A stretch of DNA of 64,000 nt, taken from positions 2,604,001-2,668,000 of the forward strand of contig JBBCBC010000043.1 in the NCBI GenBank assembly GCA_037126765.1, in the 5' to 3' direction. Positions 9,301-19,861 of the stretch are shown one piece after another. Each line of letters starts with the position of its first letter. Position 1 is the stretch's first letter. The notes beneath the pieces were generated by a model. That model worked only from the letters and a program-made list of their open reading frames with translations. It had not been told where the DNA came from and made no database searches. The DNA is from Stenogyne calaminthoides (taxonomy: Eukaryota; Streptophyta; Magnoliopsida; Lamiales; Lamiaceae). A program made the position numbers and the translations under genes.

Positions 9301-12300
9301 GACTTTATGATGTTGATCTGCCCGCCTTTTAGGCATTGGCCTTCCACATCGGCGACGCGTGTTCCGCCTAGCGAAGCGCTCCTCGCCATCTCAGTGACGA
9401 GATCATCCGCCCTTACGGCGTTCATCCGCCTTTACGGCATTGATCTGCCCACCTTTTAGGCGCTGGCCTTCCGCATCGGCGACGCGTATTCCACCGAGCG
9501 AAGCGCTCCTCGCCATCTCGGCGACGAGATCATCCGCCCTTACGACATTCATCCGCCTTTACGGCATTGATCTGCCCATCTTTTAGGCGCTGGCTTCCGC
9601 GACGGGCGTCGTATTCGTCGGCGAAGCTCCCTCGCCATCTCGGCAGCGAGATCATCCATCCCACGGCATTCATCCGCTTTTTATGGCGTTGATCGCCGCT
9701 TTTTAGATCTGGCATTGCGTGCCGGGCGATGCATATTCCGTCGAGCAAAGCTCTCCTCGCCATCTCGGTGACGAGATCATCCGCTCTTACGGCGTTCATC
9801 TGCCTTTATGGCGTTGATCTGCCCGCCTTTTTAGGTCTTTGGTCTTCCGCATCGGGGCGCATATTCCGCCGCGGCGCGCTCCGCCATCCGGCGGCGAGAT
9901 CGTCGCCCTCACGGCGTTCTTCCGCCTTCTACGGCGTTGATCTGCCACCTTTTAGGCGGCCTTCGCATTGGCGACTTCGTATTCCGTCGGCGGCGCTCCT
10001 TGCCATCGGCGATGAGATCATTCGCCCTTCTGGCGTTCATCCGCCTTTATGGCATTGATTCGCCGCTTTTTAGGGCTGGCCTTCGCATCGGCGATCGCGT
10101 ATGATACGGCGGCGCGCTCGCCATCTCGGCGGCGAGATCATCGCCCTCTCCGGTGTTCATCCGCCTTTATGGCGTTGATGCCCGCCGCACAAGGCGCTGG
10201 CCTTCTTTTCATCGGACAGCGTATTCCGGCGGAAGCGCTCCTCGCCATCCCGGCGATGAGATCATTCGCCCTCACCGTGTTCTTCCGCCTTTACGGCGTT
10301 GATCTACCCGTCTTTTAGGCGCTGGCCTTCCGCATTGGCGACGCTTATTCCGCCGAGCAAAGCGCTCCTCCCCATCTCGGCAACGAGATCATTCGCCCTC
10401 TCGGCGTTCATCCACCTTTATGGCGTTGATCTGCCCACCTTTTAGGCGCTGGCCTTCCGCATCGGCGACGCGTATTCCGCCGAGCGAAGCGCTCCTCGCC
10501 ATCTTGGCGATGAGATCATCCGCCCTCACGGCATTCATCCGCCTTTATGGCGTTGATCTGCCCGCCTTTTAGGCGCTGACCTTCCGTATCGGCGATGCGT
10601 ATTCAGCCGAACTAAGCGCTCCTCGCCATCCCGGCGATGAGATCATTCGCCCTCACGGCGTTCATCGCCTTTATGGCATTGATCTGCCCGTCTTTTAGGC
10701 ACTGGCCTTCCACATCGGCGACGCGTATTCCACCGAGCGAAGCACTCCTCGCCATCTCGGCGACGAGAACATCCGCCCTCATGGTGTTCATCCGCCTATA
10801 TGGCGTTGATCTGCCCGCCTTTTAGGCGCTGGTCTTCCGCATCGGCGATGCATATTCCGCTGAGCGAAGCGCTCCTCGCCATCTCGGCGACGAGATCATT
10901 CGCCCTCCCGGCGTTCATCCGCCTTTACGGCATTGATTTGCCCGCCTTTTAAGCCTTCGGCCTTCCATCGGCGGCGTGTATGATTCAGGCGGCGCTTTTT
11001 CGCCATCCGGATGAGATCATTCGCCCTCCGGCGTTTCTTCGCCTTCTGGCGTTGATTCGCCCAGCCTTTTAGGCGCTAGCCTTCCGCGTGGCGGCGTATT
11101 CCCGAAAGCGCTCCTTGCCATCGGCGGCGAGATCATTCGCCCTTACGGCGTTTATCCGCCTTTATGGCGTTGATTGCCGCGCTTTTTAGCGGCGGCCTTT
11201 CAGACGGCGTGGCGTATCCGGGCCGAAGCGGCACTCCTCGCCATCTCGGCGACGAATCATCCGCCCTCACGGCGTTCATCCGTCTTTACGGCGTTAACCG
11301 CTCGCCTTTTTTTAGGCGCCGCCTTCCTCATCGGGCGACGGCAGATTCCACCCGGAAGCGCTCCTCGCCATCCCTGATGAGATCATTCACCCCACGGCGT
11401 TCTTCGTTTTTACGGCGTTGATCTACCGTCTTTAAGGCGCTGGCCTTCGCATTGGCGGCAACTTATTCCGCAAGCAAAAGCGCTCCTCCCATCTCGGCGG
11501 CGAGATCATTACGCCCTCGGCGTTCATCCACCTTTATGGCGTTAATCTGCCCACCTTTTAAGCGGCCTTCCCGCGTCGGCGACAGCGTATTCCGCCCGGC
11601 GGCGGCTCTCGCCCCGTCCGGCGATGAGATCATTCACCCCTCGCGGCGTTCTTCGCCCTTACGGCGTTGATCGCCCACCTTTAGGCGCTGGCCTTCGCGA
11701 CGGCGTCGCGTGATACCGCGGCGCTCCTTGCCGCTTATCGGCGGCAGAGATCATTCGCCCCTTACGGCGTTCATCCGCCTTTATGGCGTTGATCGCCTAC
11801 CTTTTTGGCCTTCGCATCGGCGTCGTATTCCGCTGAAGCGAAGCACTCCTCTCGCCATCTCGGCGGCGAGATCTCTGCCCTCGCGGCGTTCATCGCCTTT
11901 ATGGCGTTGATCTTCCCACCTTTTAGCGGCGCCTTCGCGTCGGCCAGCGTATTCGAGTGAAGTGCTCGCTCGCCATCCATCTCGGTGACGAGATCATTCG
12001 CCCTCACGACGTTCATCCGACTTTATGACATTGATCTGCCCGCCTTTTAGGCATTGGCCTTCCACATCGGCGACGCGTATTCCGCCTAGCGAAGCGCTCC
12101 TCGCCATCTCGGTGACGAGATCATCCGCCCTTACGGCGTTCATCCGCCTTTACGGCATTGATCGCGCCCGCCTTTTGGCGTGGCCTTCGCGCCAGCGTCG
12201 TATTCCGCCCGGCGGCGCTCCTACGCCATCTCGGCGGCGAATCATCCATCGCTACGGCGTTCATCGCCTTTATGGCGTTAATCTGCCGCCTTTTAATCTT

Positions 12301-13045
12301 TGGCATTCGCGCCGGCGACCCATATTCATGCGGCGAGCTTCTCCTTCGCCATCTCGGTGACGAGATCATCCGCTCTTACGGCGTTCATCTGCCTTTATGG
12401 CGTTATTCTGCCCGCCTTTTAGGCGGGCCTTCAGACGGGCGCGGCAGCGTATTCCGCCGAGCGGCGCTCCTCGCCATCTCGGCGACGAGATCATCTGCCC
12501 TTACGGTGTTCATCCGCCTTTATGGCGTTGATCTGCCCGCCTTTTAGGCGCTGGCCTTCCGCATCGGCGACGCGTATTCCGCCGAGCGAAGCGCTCCTCG
12601 CCATCTCGGCGACGAGATCATCCGCCCTTACGGCGTTCATCCGCCTTTATGGCGTTGATCTGCCCACCTTTTAGGCGCTGGCCTTCCGCATCGGCGACGC
12701 GTATTCCGCCGAGTGAAGTACTCCTCGCCATCCCGGCGATGAGATCGACCGCCTTTACGGCATTTATCTGCCCACCTTTTAGGCGCTGGCCTTCTGCTTC
12801 GGCGACGCGTATTCCGCCGAGCAAAGTGCTCCTTACCATCCCGACGATGAGATTGACCACCTTTACGGCGTTGATTTGCCCCCTTTTAGGCACTAGCCTT
12901 CCGCTTCGGCGACGTGTATTCCGCCGAGTGAAGTGCTCCTCGCTATCCCGGCGACGAGATTGACCGCCTTTACGGCGTTCATCTGCCGATTATGACATCA
13001 ACCTGCCCGCCTTCTCGGCATTGGCTCTTTGTTTCGGTGTCAACC
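6366..13045 (+). repeat. 127-bp tandem array, left part
   Basis: About 52 head-to-tail copies of a GC-rich unit. Spacing measured between GGCGTTGAT anchors at 8,928, 9,055 and 9,182 is 127 bp. A typical unit contains GTTGATCTGCCCGCC, TTTTAGGCGCTGGCCTTCCG, CGTATTCCGCCGAGCGAAGC and CATCTCGGCGACGAGATCAT. Units at about 8,880-9,560 and 10,320-10,960 are clean. Those at 6,560-8,350, 9,600-10,200 and 10,960-12,450 have many small indels. The array starts inside a unit (ATCTCGGCGATGAG) directly after copia-2 protease. Because 127 is not a multiple of three, long ORFs arise in every frame and are not genes. The orientation is the sense strand of the surrounding LTR element. Confidence 0.95.
12660..13000 (+). 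repeat. Shortened satellite variant at the array edge
   Basis: The last three units before the array ends have a spacing of about 107-109 bp instead of 127. Each lacks the segment around ATTCGCCCTCACGGCGTTCATC and carries GAGATYGACCRCCTTTACGG instead. The change is shared by consecutive units, which points to local amplification of a deletion variant at the edge nearest the 3' LTR. Confidence 0.75.
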
Positions 13046-13289
13046 TGCTCGCCTTCATCGAAAGTTGCAAACTGTTCGGCCAACAAAGGTCGACGACGAG
13101 CAAAAACTCTCCTAGATCCCTCAAGTATCTAAAGAGAGGAAAGAAAGTCGCACACAGCTCGGCCATAAGTGGTCGATGAGGAGTGCAAAATTTACTCGTA
13201 TAGATAGCACAGCTATTAAGACGATCTGGACGGGGGAAAGTCGCAAACTGCTCGGCCGTAAGTGGTCGACGACGAGGGCAAAAAACAGA
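13046..13289 (+). other. Transition between arrays, no gene
   Basis: This region has two degenerate copies of a phrase built on CTCGGCC(G/A)TAAGTGGTCGA, near 13,165 and 13,250. It connects the 127-bp array to the 42-bp array. No coding region is seen. Confidence 0.6.
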
Positions 13290-13660
13290 AAAGACTCGTA
13301 CGATGGGGCTCCCTCGGCACGAAACCGAAAAAGACTTCGTCTGACGGGGCTCCCTCAAAACGAAAGGAAAAAAAGACTCAGATAATGGGGGTCGCCTCAA
13401 AGTACGAGCACAGAAAAGACTCGTACGACGGGACTCCCCTCGAAGTACGAGCACATAAAAGACTTGTACAATGGGGCTCGCCTTGAAGTACGAGCACAAA
13501 AAAGACTCATACAATGGGGCTCGCCAAGCACGAAAGCACGAAAAGACTTCAGATAATGGGGCTCGCCTCAAGTACGAAAGCAAAGAAAAGACTCAGATAA
13601 CGGGCTGCCTCAAGCACGAAAGCACAAAAAGACTTCAGATAACGGGCTCGCCAAGCACGG
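13290..13660 (+). repeat. 42-bp tandem repeat near the 3' LTR
   Basis: About nine copies of a 39-45 bp unit beginning AAAAGACT and containing ATGGGGCTCGCC and AAGTACGAGCAC. The units are imperfect. It lies about 200 bp upstream of the polypurine tract of the large LTR element, where Tat/Ogre-type plant elements often carry tandem repeats. Confidence 0.85.
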
Positions 13661-13847
13661 GCACAAACAAGATCGACGATGAGAAAAGGTAAGATCCTCT
13701 ATGCAGGGGCTCATTCTGAATGATCAAGATCTCATACGGCATCCGAGCAAGCTCGGAGGCTAACAGTGTGACTGCAGATGCAATAAAAGATAAAATCTGG
13801 TCGAGACATGATTCAAGATCGAACTCTGAACAACGTCACAGCCCAAT

Positions 13848-13859
13848 CTTGGGGGCTAT
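13848..13859 (+). promoter_or_regulatory. Polypurine tract of the satellite-bearing LTR element
   Basis: CTTGGGGGCTAT lies directly before the LTR start TGTTGTCACC. Composition and position are typical of the PPT of plant Ty3/gypsy elements. It identifies the following LTR as the 3' LTR. The 190 bp between the 42-bp array and this tract hold no recognisable gene. Confidence 0.8.
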
Positions 13860-14279
13860 TGTTGTCACCAGATTTATCACAGGTGAGCATCACCAGATTT
13901 ATCACACGTCAGCAGGACGAATTATCACCCGTCAGCAGGGCCCACAAAGACCTGAACCGACCCGACAGGAGGTCAAGGGTCACACAGAAGATGATTTGTC
14001 ATGTTTACGATTATCGTTCTTACGCATATGTTTTGTCATGCTTTATGCACATGATTTGTAATGCTTATGATTTGTCGTGCTGGTCCTCTTTATATAAAGG
14101 ACCTCACCTTTCATTGTGAAAAACTCTGGAATGTTTCCCTCATTCCTCTTATATACCAACAACCATATTTCAGGGAAGAACTACGGTTCTTCACGCAGTG
14201 TTCTTGTTCGATTACTTATTTGTTTGGTGGTCAAATTCAACAAGCCACATCAGAATCGTAAAATATTTGACTGTCAACA
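13860..14279 (+). repeat. 3' LTR of the satellite-bearing LTR element
   Basis: A 420-bp LTR with ends TGTTGTCACC and CTGTCAACA, matching the inverted copy at 40,168-40,572 with about a dozen differences and one 15-bp length difference. It contains a TATA box (TTTATATAAAGG at 14,089-14,100) about 190 bp before its end. The 5 bases after it (14,280-14,284, ACCCC) equal the 5 bases that precede the other LTR on its own strand, so the two LTRs belong to one insertion although they lie 26 kb apart and face each other. Confidence 0.93.
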
Positions 14280-14284
14280 ACCCC

Positions 14285-17049
14285 ACATACGAATTGAATC
14301 GCACTCCCCAATTTTCCATCGCATGCCTCTTTTTACAAGGTCCATGTCCGTGTGTATCCCCTTCTATGTATAGCTCGGGTTAGACCCCAAATGGGCATCA
14401 AAGCACTCAGAGTTCGGATAATACCTTGCTTTGAGAATACGGCCGACTAATGAATGCGGCTGAGAATGGAGTTTCCATGCAAGTTTTCCCAGCATGGCAA
14501 TATTAAAAATATGAAGGTTCCGAATGCCCCGACACCTTCACTCTTGTGCTTACAAAGTGATTCCCATGTGCCCCATTTAACACTTTTTTTTGGATCCGTC
14601 CCATGACCCCACCAAAATGAGTTCATCATACGGTGAAGCTCATCAAGAAGAGTAGAGGGTAATAGAAATGTGCTCATGCAATAAGCCGGATGGCCTGAGC
14701 CGCTGCCTTTAAAAGAACCTCTTTTTCAGCCTTAGAAAGTTTCTTGCCACGCCAAACATGCAATTTTGCCCACAATTTCTCCGGAATGTAATTAAAAATC
14801 TCACGTTTCCCTCTACCAACGAGAGACGGAAGACCTAGATACTTCCCAGTATTGAGTGGATTAGTAATACCCAATAAGTTTTCCAAATCATGCCTCAACA
14901 CACTATCAACATTAGGACTAAAGAAAATACCGGATTTGTTGAAGTTAATTGCCTGGCCAGAAGCACGTTCGTATAGATTCAAGAAATTTTTCATCGACAT
15001 GCACCTTTCCACTGTAGCTCGAAAGAATAAGAGGCAATCATCAACAAAAATAAGGTGTGAGATAGAGGGAACCCTTCTATTCACACGATAACCATGCATA
15101 ATCCCTCTACTGTTCTCCCTTCTCAAAATGCAAGAGAGACCCTCAGCACACATAATGAATAAATTCGGGGATAGAGGGTCACCTTGTCTAAGACCCCTAC
15201 CCAGATTGATAGGCCCCACTAAAACATCATTGACCAAGAAAAAGTATGATACTGTTTGGATACACAATTGCATCCACTACACCCATCTTTCACAAAAACC
15301 CATTTTCCTAAGAATATTATCAAGATATCTCCAATCGACTATATCTTACGCTTTGCTGATGTCAATCTTTATCGCAACATCTCCATACTTTCCTTTCCTC
15401 TTACTTTTCATAGCATGAAGGCTTTCAAAAGCAATGAGGACATTGTCCTGAATTGATCTACCAGATTGAAAAACTGACTGAGATTCATCAATAAGAATCG
15501 GGAGAACCACTTTGAGCCTGTTACAAAGTACCTTCGACAGTATTTTATACACCACATTGCATAGCGAGATGGGTTGAAGATCTTTCACCGTCTTGGGTTG
15601 GTCACATTTCGGGATGAGAACAACCGTCGTTTTATTTAACTCTCTCGGGAATACCCCTGTACTTAGCCAATGGATGCAAGCTGCCACAATATCCGATCCC
15701 AAAGTACTCCATAATTGTTTATAGAAACCCGGATTAAAGCCATCCGGTCTTGGTGCTTTGTCTTTATGCATTTGTGATATGGCCAGTTTGAACTCCTCCT
15801 CCTCAAAATCTCTAGTAAAAAATGAATTATCATCTTCATTAATTCTAGGACTCATAGCCGATATTACCTAGTCAATGTCCTGTAAACTCTCAGTTGCCTC
15901 AAAAAGATTCCCAAAATAGTCTAAAACTATGTTATTCAGCTCCGTCTGTGAGGAAACCCATACATCATTGGCGTTGTAATGACCTGCAATCCTGTTTGCC
16001 TTTTTCGTGCACTAGCCATTTGGTGAAAAAATTCCGTGTTAAGATCACCTTCCTTCAACCAATAAAGTTTAGCTCTCTGTCTCCAATATGTCTCTTCCTC
16101 AATCAGAAGTTGTGCTAGCTGTTTCTTAGCATCTGCCAAACGTAAATAATTAGGATTAGTGTTGGAGGATCTTAACCTCCCAAGGCTTTGTGTATTCCCC
16201 AGTCTGACAAAACACCCAAGGTTGCTTCCAGTCGACAAAGAACATCAAAATCCCGAAACCCGTCCCAGCTCCGATGAACTACACTATCAATGTTCGGTTC
16301 GGCGAGCCATTGTTCTTGAAACTAAATCTTCTTGGTTTCAGAATGGTAACCAGTGGGCTCATATCCAAAAGGATTGGATTATGATCAGAAATAGGCGCCA
16401 CAAGATTCCTCAATTGAGCCGACGAATATCTAACATGCCAATCTGGATTGGCCATGGCTCTATCTAGGCGTTCCTCAACCGCACTATTATCACCACGACG
16501 TCTGAACCAAGTATAACCATAACCATTTAAGGCAACATCATGGAGGTTGCAATCCAAAATTGCTTCTCTATACCCATTAAACAACCGGTTCGGATGAGGA
16601 GTTCCTCATTTCTTATCGGCTTCCAAAAGTAGATCATTATAATCGCCCATGCAAATCCAAGGCAAAGAATTTACATTCGCAAGGGTTCTTAATAAGTTCC
16701 AAGAAAGCCGACGTCTCCATGCTTCCGGATAACCATAGTAACCCGTGAAAAGCCAATTACCCTCATCCCCAGTTATTAACATGTCGATATGGTTTTGAGA
16801 ATAACTAGTAATGCTACATTTCGTAGGATCCTTCCAAAAGACACAAAAACCCCCTCCTCGACCCACACAGTTCACGGTAAAAGCACAATCGTAATGCAAA
16901 ATAACTTTTATTTCATCAATCTTATTGGTGCGACAAATAATCTCACATAAAAATAAAACATCAGGTCTATGCACGCTAACTAAGTCGCGAAGAGTCAGAA
17001 TTGCAGCAGAATGACCAAGCCCCCTGCAATTCCAGCTTAAAAGTTTCAT
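14285..17049 (-). pseudogene. LINE ORF2 remnant: endonuclease and reverse transcriptase
   Basis: The frame starts with the endonuclease motif MKLLSWNCRGLG, followed by RPDVLFLCEI and WICMGDYNDLL (17,049-16,606), and continues with DHNPILLDM near 16,350. The RT follows: DGFNPGFYKQLW (about 15,740), FQSGRSIQDNVLIAFE (about 15,470), GLRQGDPLSPNLFIM (about 15,170) and the catalytic FVDDCLLFF (about 15,040). The thumb region ends with DEL HRMMNSFWWG-like sequence near 14,630. The frame changes at several points (for example near 16,250, 15,850 and 14,675), and a Trp codon has become TAG near 14,370. The C-terminal zf-RVT part is absent here. Confidence 0.93.
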
Positions 17050-17099
17050 TAGAATTGGCCGGCCCAGAGCCCCGGGCCTGCCGTTAAAAAATGATCCTC

Positions 17100-18333
17100 T
17101 TTGGTGTGAGTATGGTCCTCATCAACATCCTCTTATTCTGTTTCAATATCATCCTCCATTAAGTCCTTATTCTTCTCGTCAGAAGCACACACCTTGGCCT
17201 TCTCATTAATTGTCATCACCTGAGTTGCAGCATTCTTGGCATTTAGATGTTTTCTCTTTTTAAGTTCAAGGGTCTCTTCGTCATTTTCCATAAATCCTCC
17301 AGCATGATCTTTTTCAAAAATTGGATTGATGGTCAATCCCTTTGCATTAAATTCTGCCCCCAAATCATGGCGAGCAGTTTTGGAAACCTGGTGGTTTGAA
17401 TTAACCACAATCAAGGGGCTTTTATCGCGAATCCCTGAAGACCCGCCTATATCATTATGACCGCCATAAAATCCATCTTTCTCTCATTCGTCAGCGAATT
17501 TCCGATTATCATTGTCTCCTTCACGGAGCCAACGGTCTCCCTTCATCAGATATCCTCGCCACTCTGTAACCCTAAACTTTGGCCCCCAGCCTCTCTCAAT
17601 GACCTCCACATCCGAATTAAACGCAACGTCACAAAAGTTTTCAGTATGATCCAATTTTCCACAAATGAAGCAAAAAAGGTTCAACCTTTCATATTGAAAG
17701 GTAACTTTTTCGGAAACACCATTTGACATCTTCAGAAATTTCCAGCGTTTGAGTGGAAGTGTTGAATCAACCTCAACTCGGATGCGCATAAAATTCATCC
17801 ATTACCGAGCCCTTGTTCGATCCATCATATTCCAGGAACCTCCATATAAAATTCCCCAGCATCTTGCCTACCTTTTTCATGAAAAAACCTGCTGAAACAT
17901 TATCAACCCTAACCCAAAATGGAATTTTGGTTAGCGGCACTGTCTTTGGGTTCTCGCCCATTTTCAGTTTATGAACTAACAGAGGGTAATTCCCAAACGT
18001 CCAGGGACCCCCTTCCAGAACACGTTTAACATCGAGAACATGGTAGAATTGACAGATCATCCTGCCATTACCGATTTCCTTAATCGTCATTCCCTTCTTT
18101 GGTCTCCAAACCCCAACCATTCGACTCCGCAATATATTGAAATTGGTGGATTGTTCGGTCAAGTATTTTCCCACAATGCACATCTCAATATTTTCCACAT
18201 TCTCATCCACATTATCCAATTCGATGACTAAATTGTCATCCTCCTCAGTTGAGATTGTCATGTTTCTCATCATATTTTCCATATTGAATTTAGTAAACTT
18301 GTGGCTCTCGACAAGGAGAGGTAAAAACAACAC
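17100..18333 (-). pseudogene. LINE ORF1 remnant: DUF4283 domain and zinc knuckle
   Basis: The start at 18,333 gives an acidic N-terminus and then the DUF4283-type region with LEGGPWTFGNYPLLVHK and IPFWVRVDNV. After a frameshift near 17,790 the zinc knuckle LFCFICGKLDHTENFC follows, which matches the CCHC type found in plant LINE ORF1 proteins. A stop near 17,484 and a lysine-rich tail close the frame. The family binds nucleic acid as the LINE RNP protein; that role here is inferred from family knowledge. Confidence 0.88.
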
Positions 18334-18562
18334 GACAATTTATAGAGACTTGCACAAAACCCTAACTTTCAAACCTAGCAGGAGCCCAAGGCATAACAAA
18401 ATCTTTCATTTTCCCGAATAGCGTTAATGTTCCTGCCCAGTGTATTCCGAAAATCCAATTAATTAATAGCTTCTATCTAAGCTGAATTTGATGACAAAAA
18501 TGCAAGAATAAAGAAGGGAATTAATGATAAATTGATCTCAATATGAAAATAATCCACGGTAA

Positions 18563-19861
18563 TGTTGGGGAATGGATTGCCCGGATCTATTCGGGATGAA
18601 TATTTAAATACAAATTTAATTCTAACAATTATTACTAGCATGAATTAATCCTATATTAATTCAAATAATAATCCAACAACAAATCATGCATACAAATTCG
18701 TCACATAAATCCTACGCATGCGGAATTACTAGGAGTTTACGTGAACTAACCTCTCGGAGTGACAACCGTTGAGAAGATGGATATCCCGTTCACACGAACA
18801 AACCCAAAGAGCCTTCCCAAGTATTCCCTCGTCCTTGTTCAACAATCCGGTGGAAAGATGCTTGCGAACAATTAACAAAAGGAAAAATAAAGTTATGTTG
18901 CACCACCTTTGTGGATTTCTAATTTTTCCAATACATGGAATTGCACACTCACAATTGAAGTTTTTTGAAAATACATAGTATGTCGACGTTTCAAAATATT
19001 TGATGTTTTATCGACGCTGATATTTTTCCGAAAAATCAATTTTTGTGTTACCTTGGAGATGAAAAATTCATCCCCTATTTATAATAAGAGGGGGGGACGA
19101 AAATTTAGGTCAATTGGGACATTGGGAAATTTCCTTGCTTCTTCTCCAAGAAACAATCTTGAATATATCCAATATATTCTATTTCCCAAAATATCTCCCA
19201 ACAAAATCTTCTCCTCCTTAATATTATGGGATTTTGGAAAATTTATTTAATAAATAACCAAGTTGGAGATTTTTTGAATTTAATGAGATAATCTTGTATT
19301 CCAAGAATACTTATCTCCATTCCATAACAAAATTCAAAGAAAATCTTTCTCCCATTTTATTTATTAATTTCGAAATTAATTAGGAAAAATAGGCAGCAAT
19401 AATTTATTTTATTTTAAGCACCTTTTTCAGTTATTGGACTTTATATTTTGGCTACTTGAGGGGCCTTTAGGAGAATTAAGATTGAACCTTCCAATGGACC
19501 TTGAATTTCCAATATTGAGCCACAATATTATTCAAGCCCATAAATATTAATTAATCTCACTACATAATTAATATTGCACTATCCATCTTAACCCATATTA
19601 CTGTTAATATGGCTCCCGGTTATTATTTTCCACGTTTAAGATTATCCAGTCCATTAATTAATTTCAGCCACTGAAATAACTTCACTTTAATTAATATCTT
19701 TTCCTTGGTTCAGGAACGGCTCAACATTATTATCCATACCGAAAAACTAATTCCACTTGCAAGATTTGATATGATAAAACTTCTGAGCCTCCCAAGGGGA
19801 CTAATCAAACAAGACGCACTTGCACGCCGATTCTCCGTATTAAATCTTAGCAATAGTCATG
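18563..19861 (-). repeat. copia-2 3' LTR, distal part
   Basis: On the minus strand this is the downstream part of the LTR, ending CCATTCCCCAACA at 18,563. It includes a TATA-like TTATAAATAGGGG at about 19,072-19,090. The LTR begins at 23,744 and is interrupted by the CACTA element; without that insertion it would be about 1.83 kb. The last 112 bp match the 5' LTR fragment at 4,152-4,263, and a longer diverged match lies at 41,119-42,047. Confidence 0.87.

Larger units (their letters stand above)
14280..18562 (-). mobile_element. 5' part of a plant LINE (split by LTR-element insertion)
   Basis: Read on the minus strand: 5' region (18,562-18,334), ORF1 with a DUF4283-like domain and a zinc knuckle, then ORF2 with endonuclease and reverse transcriptase. 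It stops at 14,280 against the LTR. The missing 3' end of ORF2 lies at 40,573-41,118 on the plus strand, and the reading frame continues exactly across the two edges when one copy of the 5-bp duplication is kept. The element is inactive because of many stops and frameshifts. Confidence 0.92.

Noticed and set aside
6418..12963. Many ORFs of 65-153 codons on both strands in the left array
   Set aside because: They are translations of the 127-bp satellite. The unit is not a multiple of three, so one low-stop strand yields overlapping ORFs in all frames; there is no conserved product.
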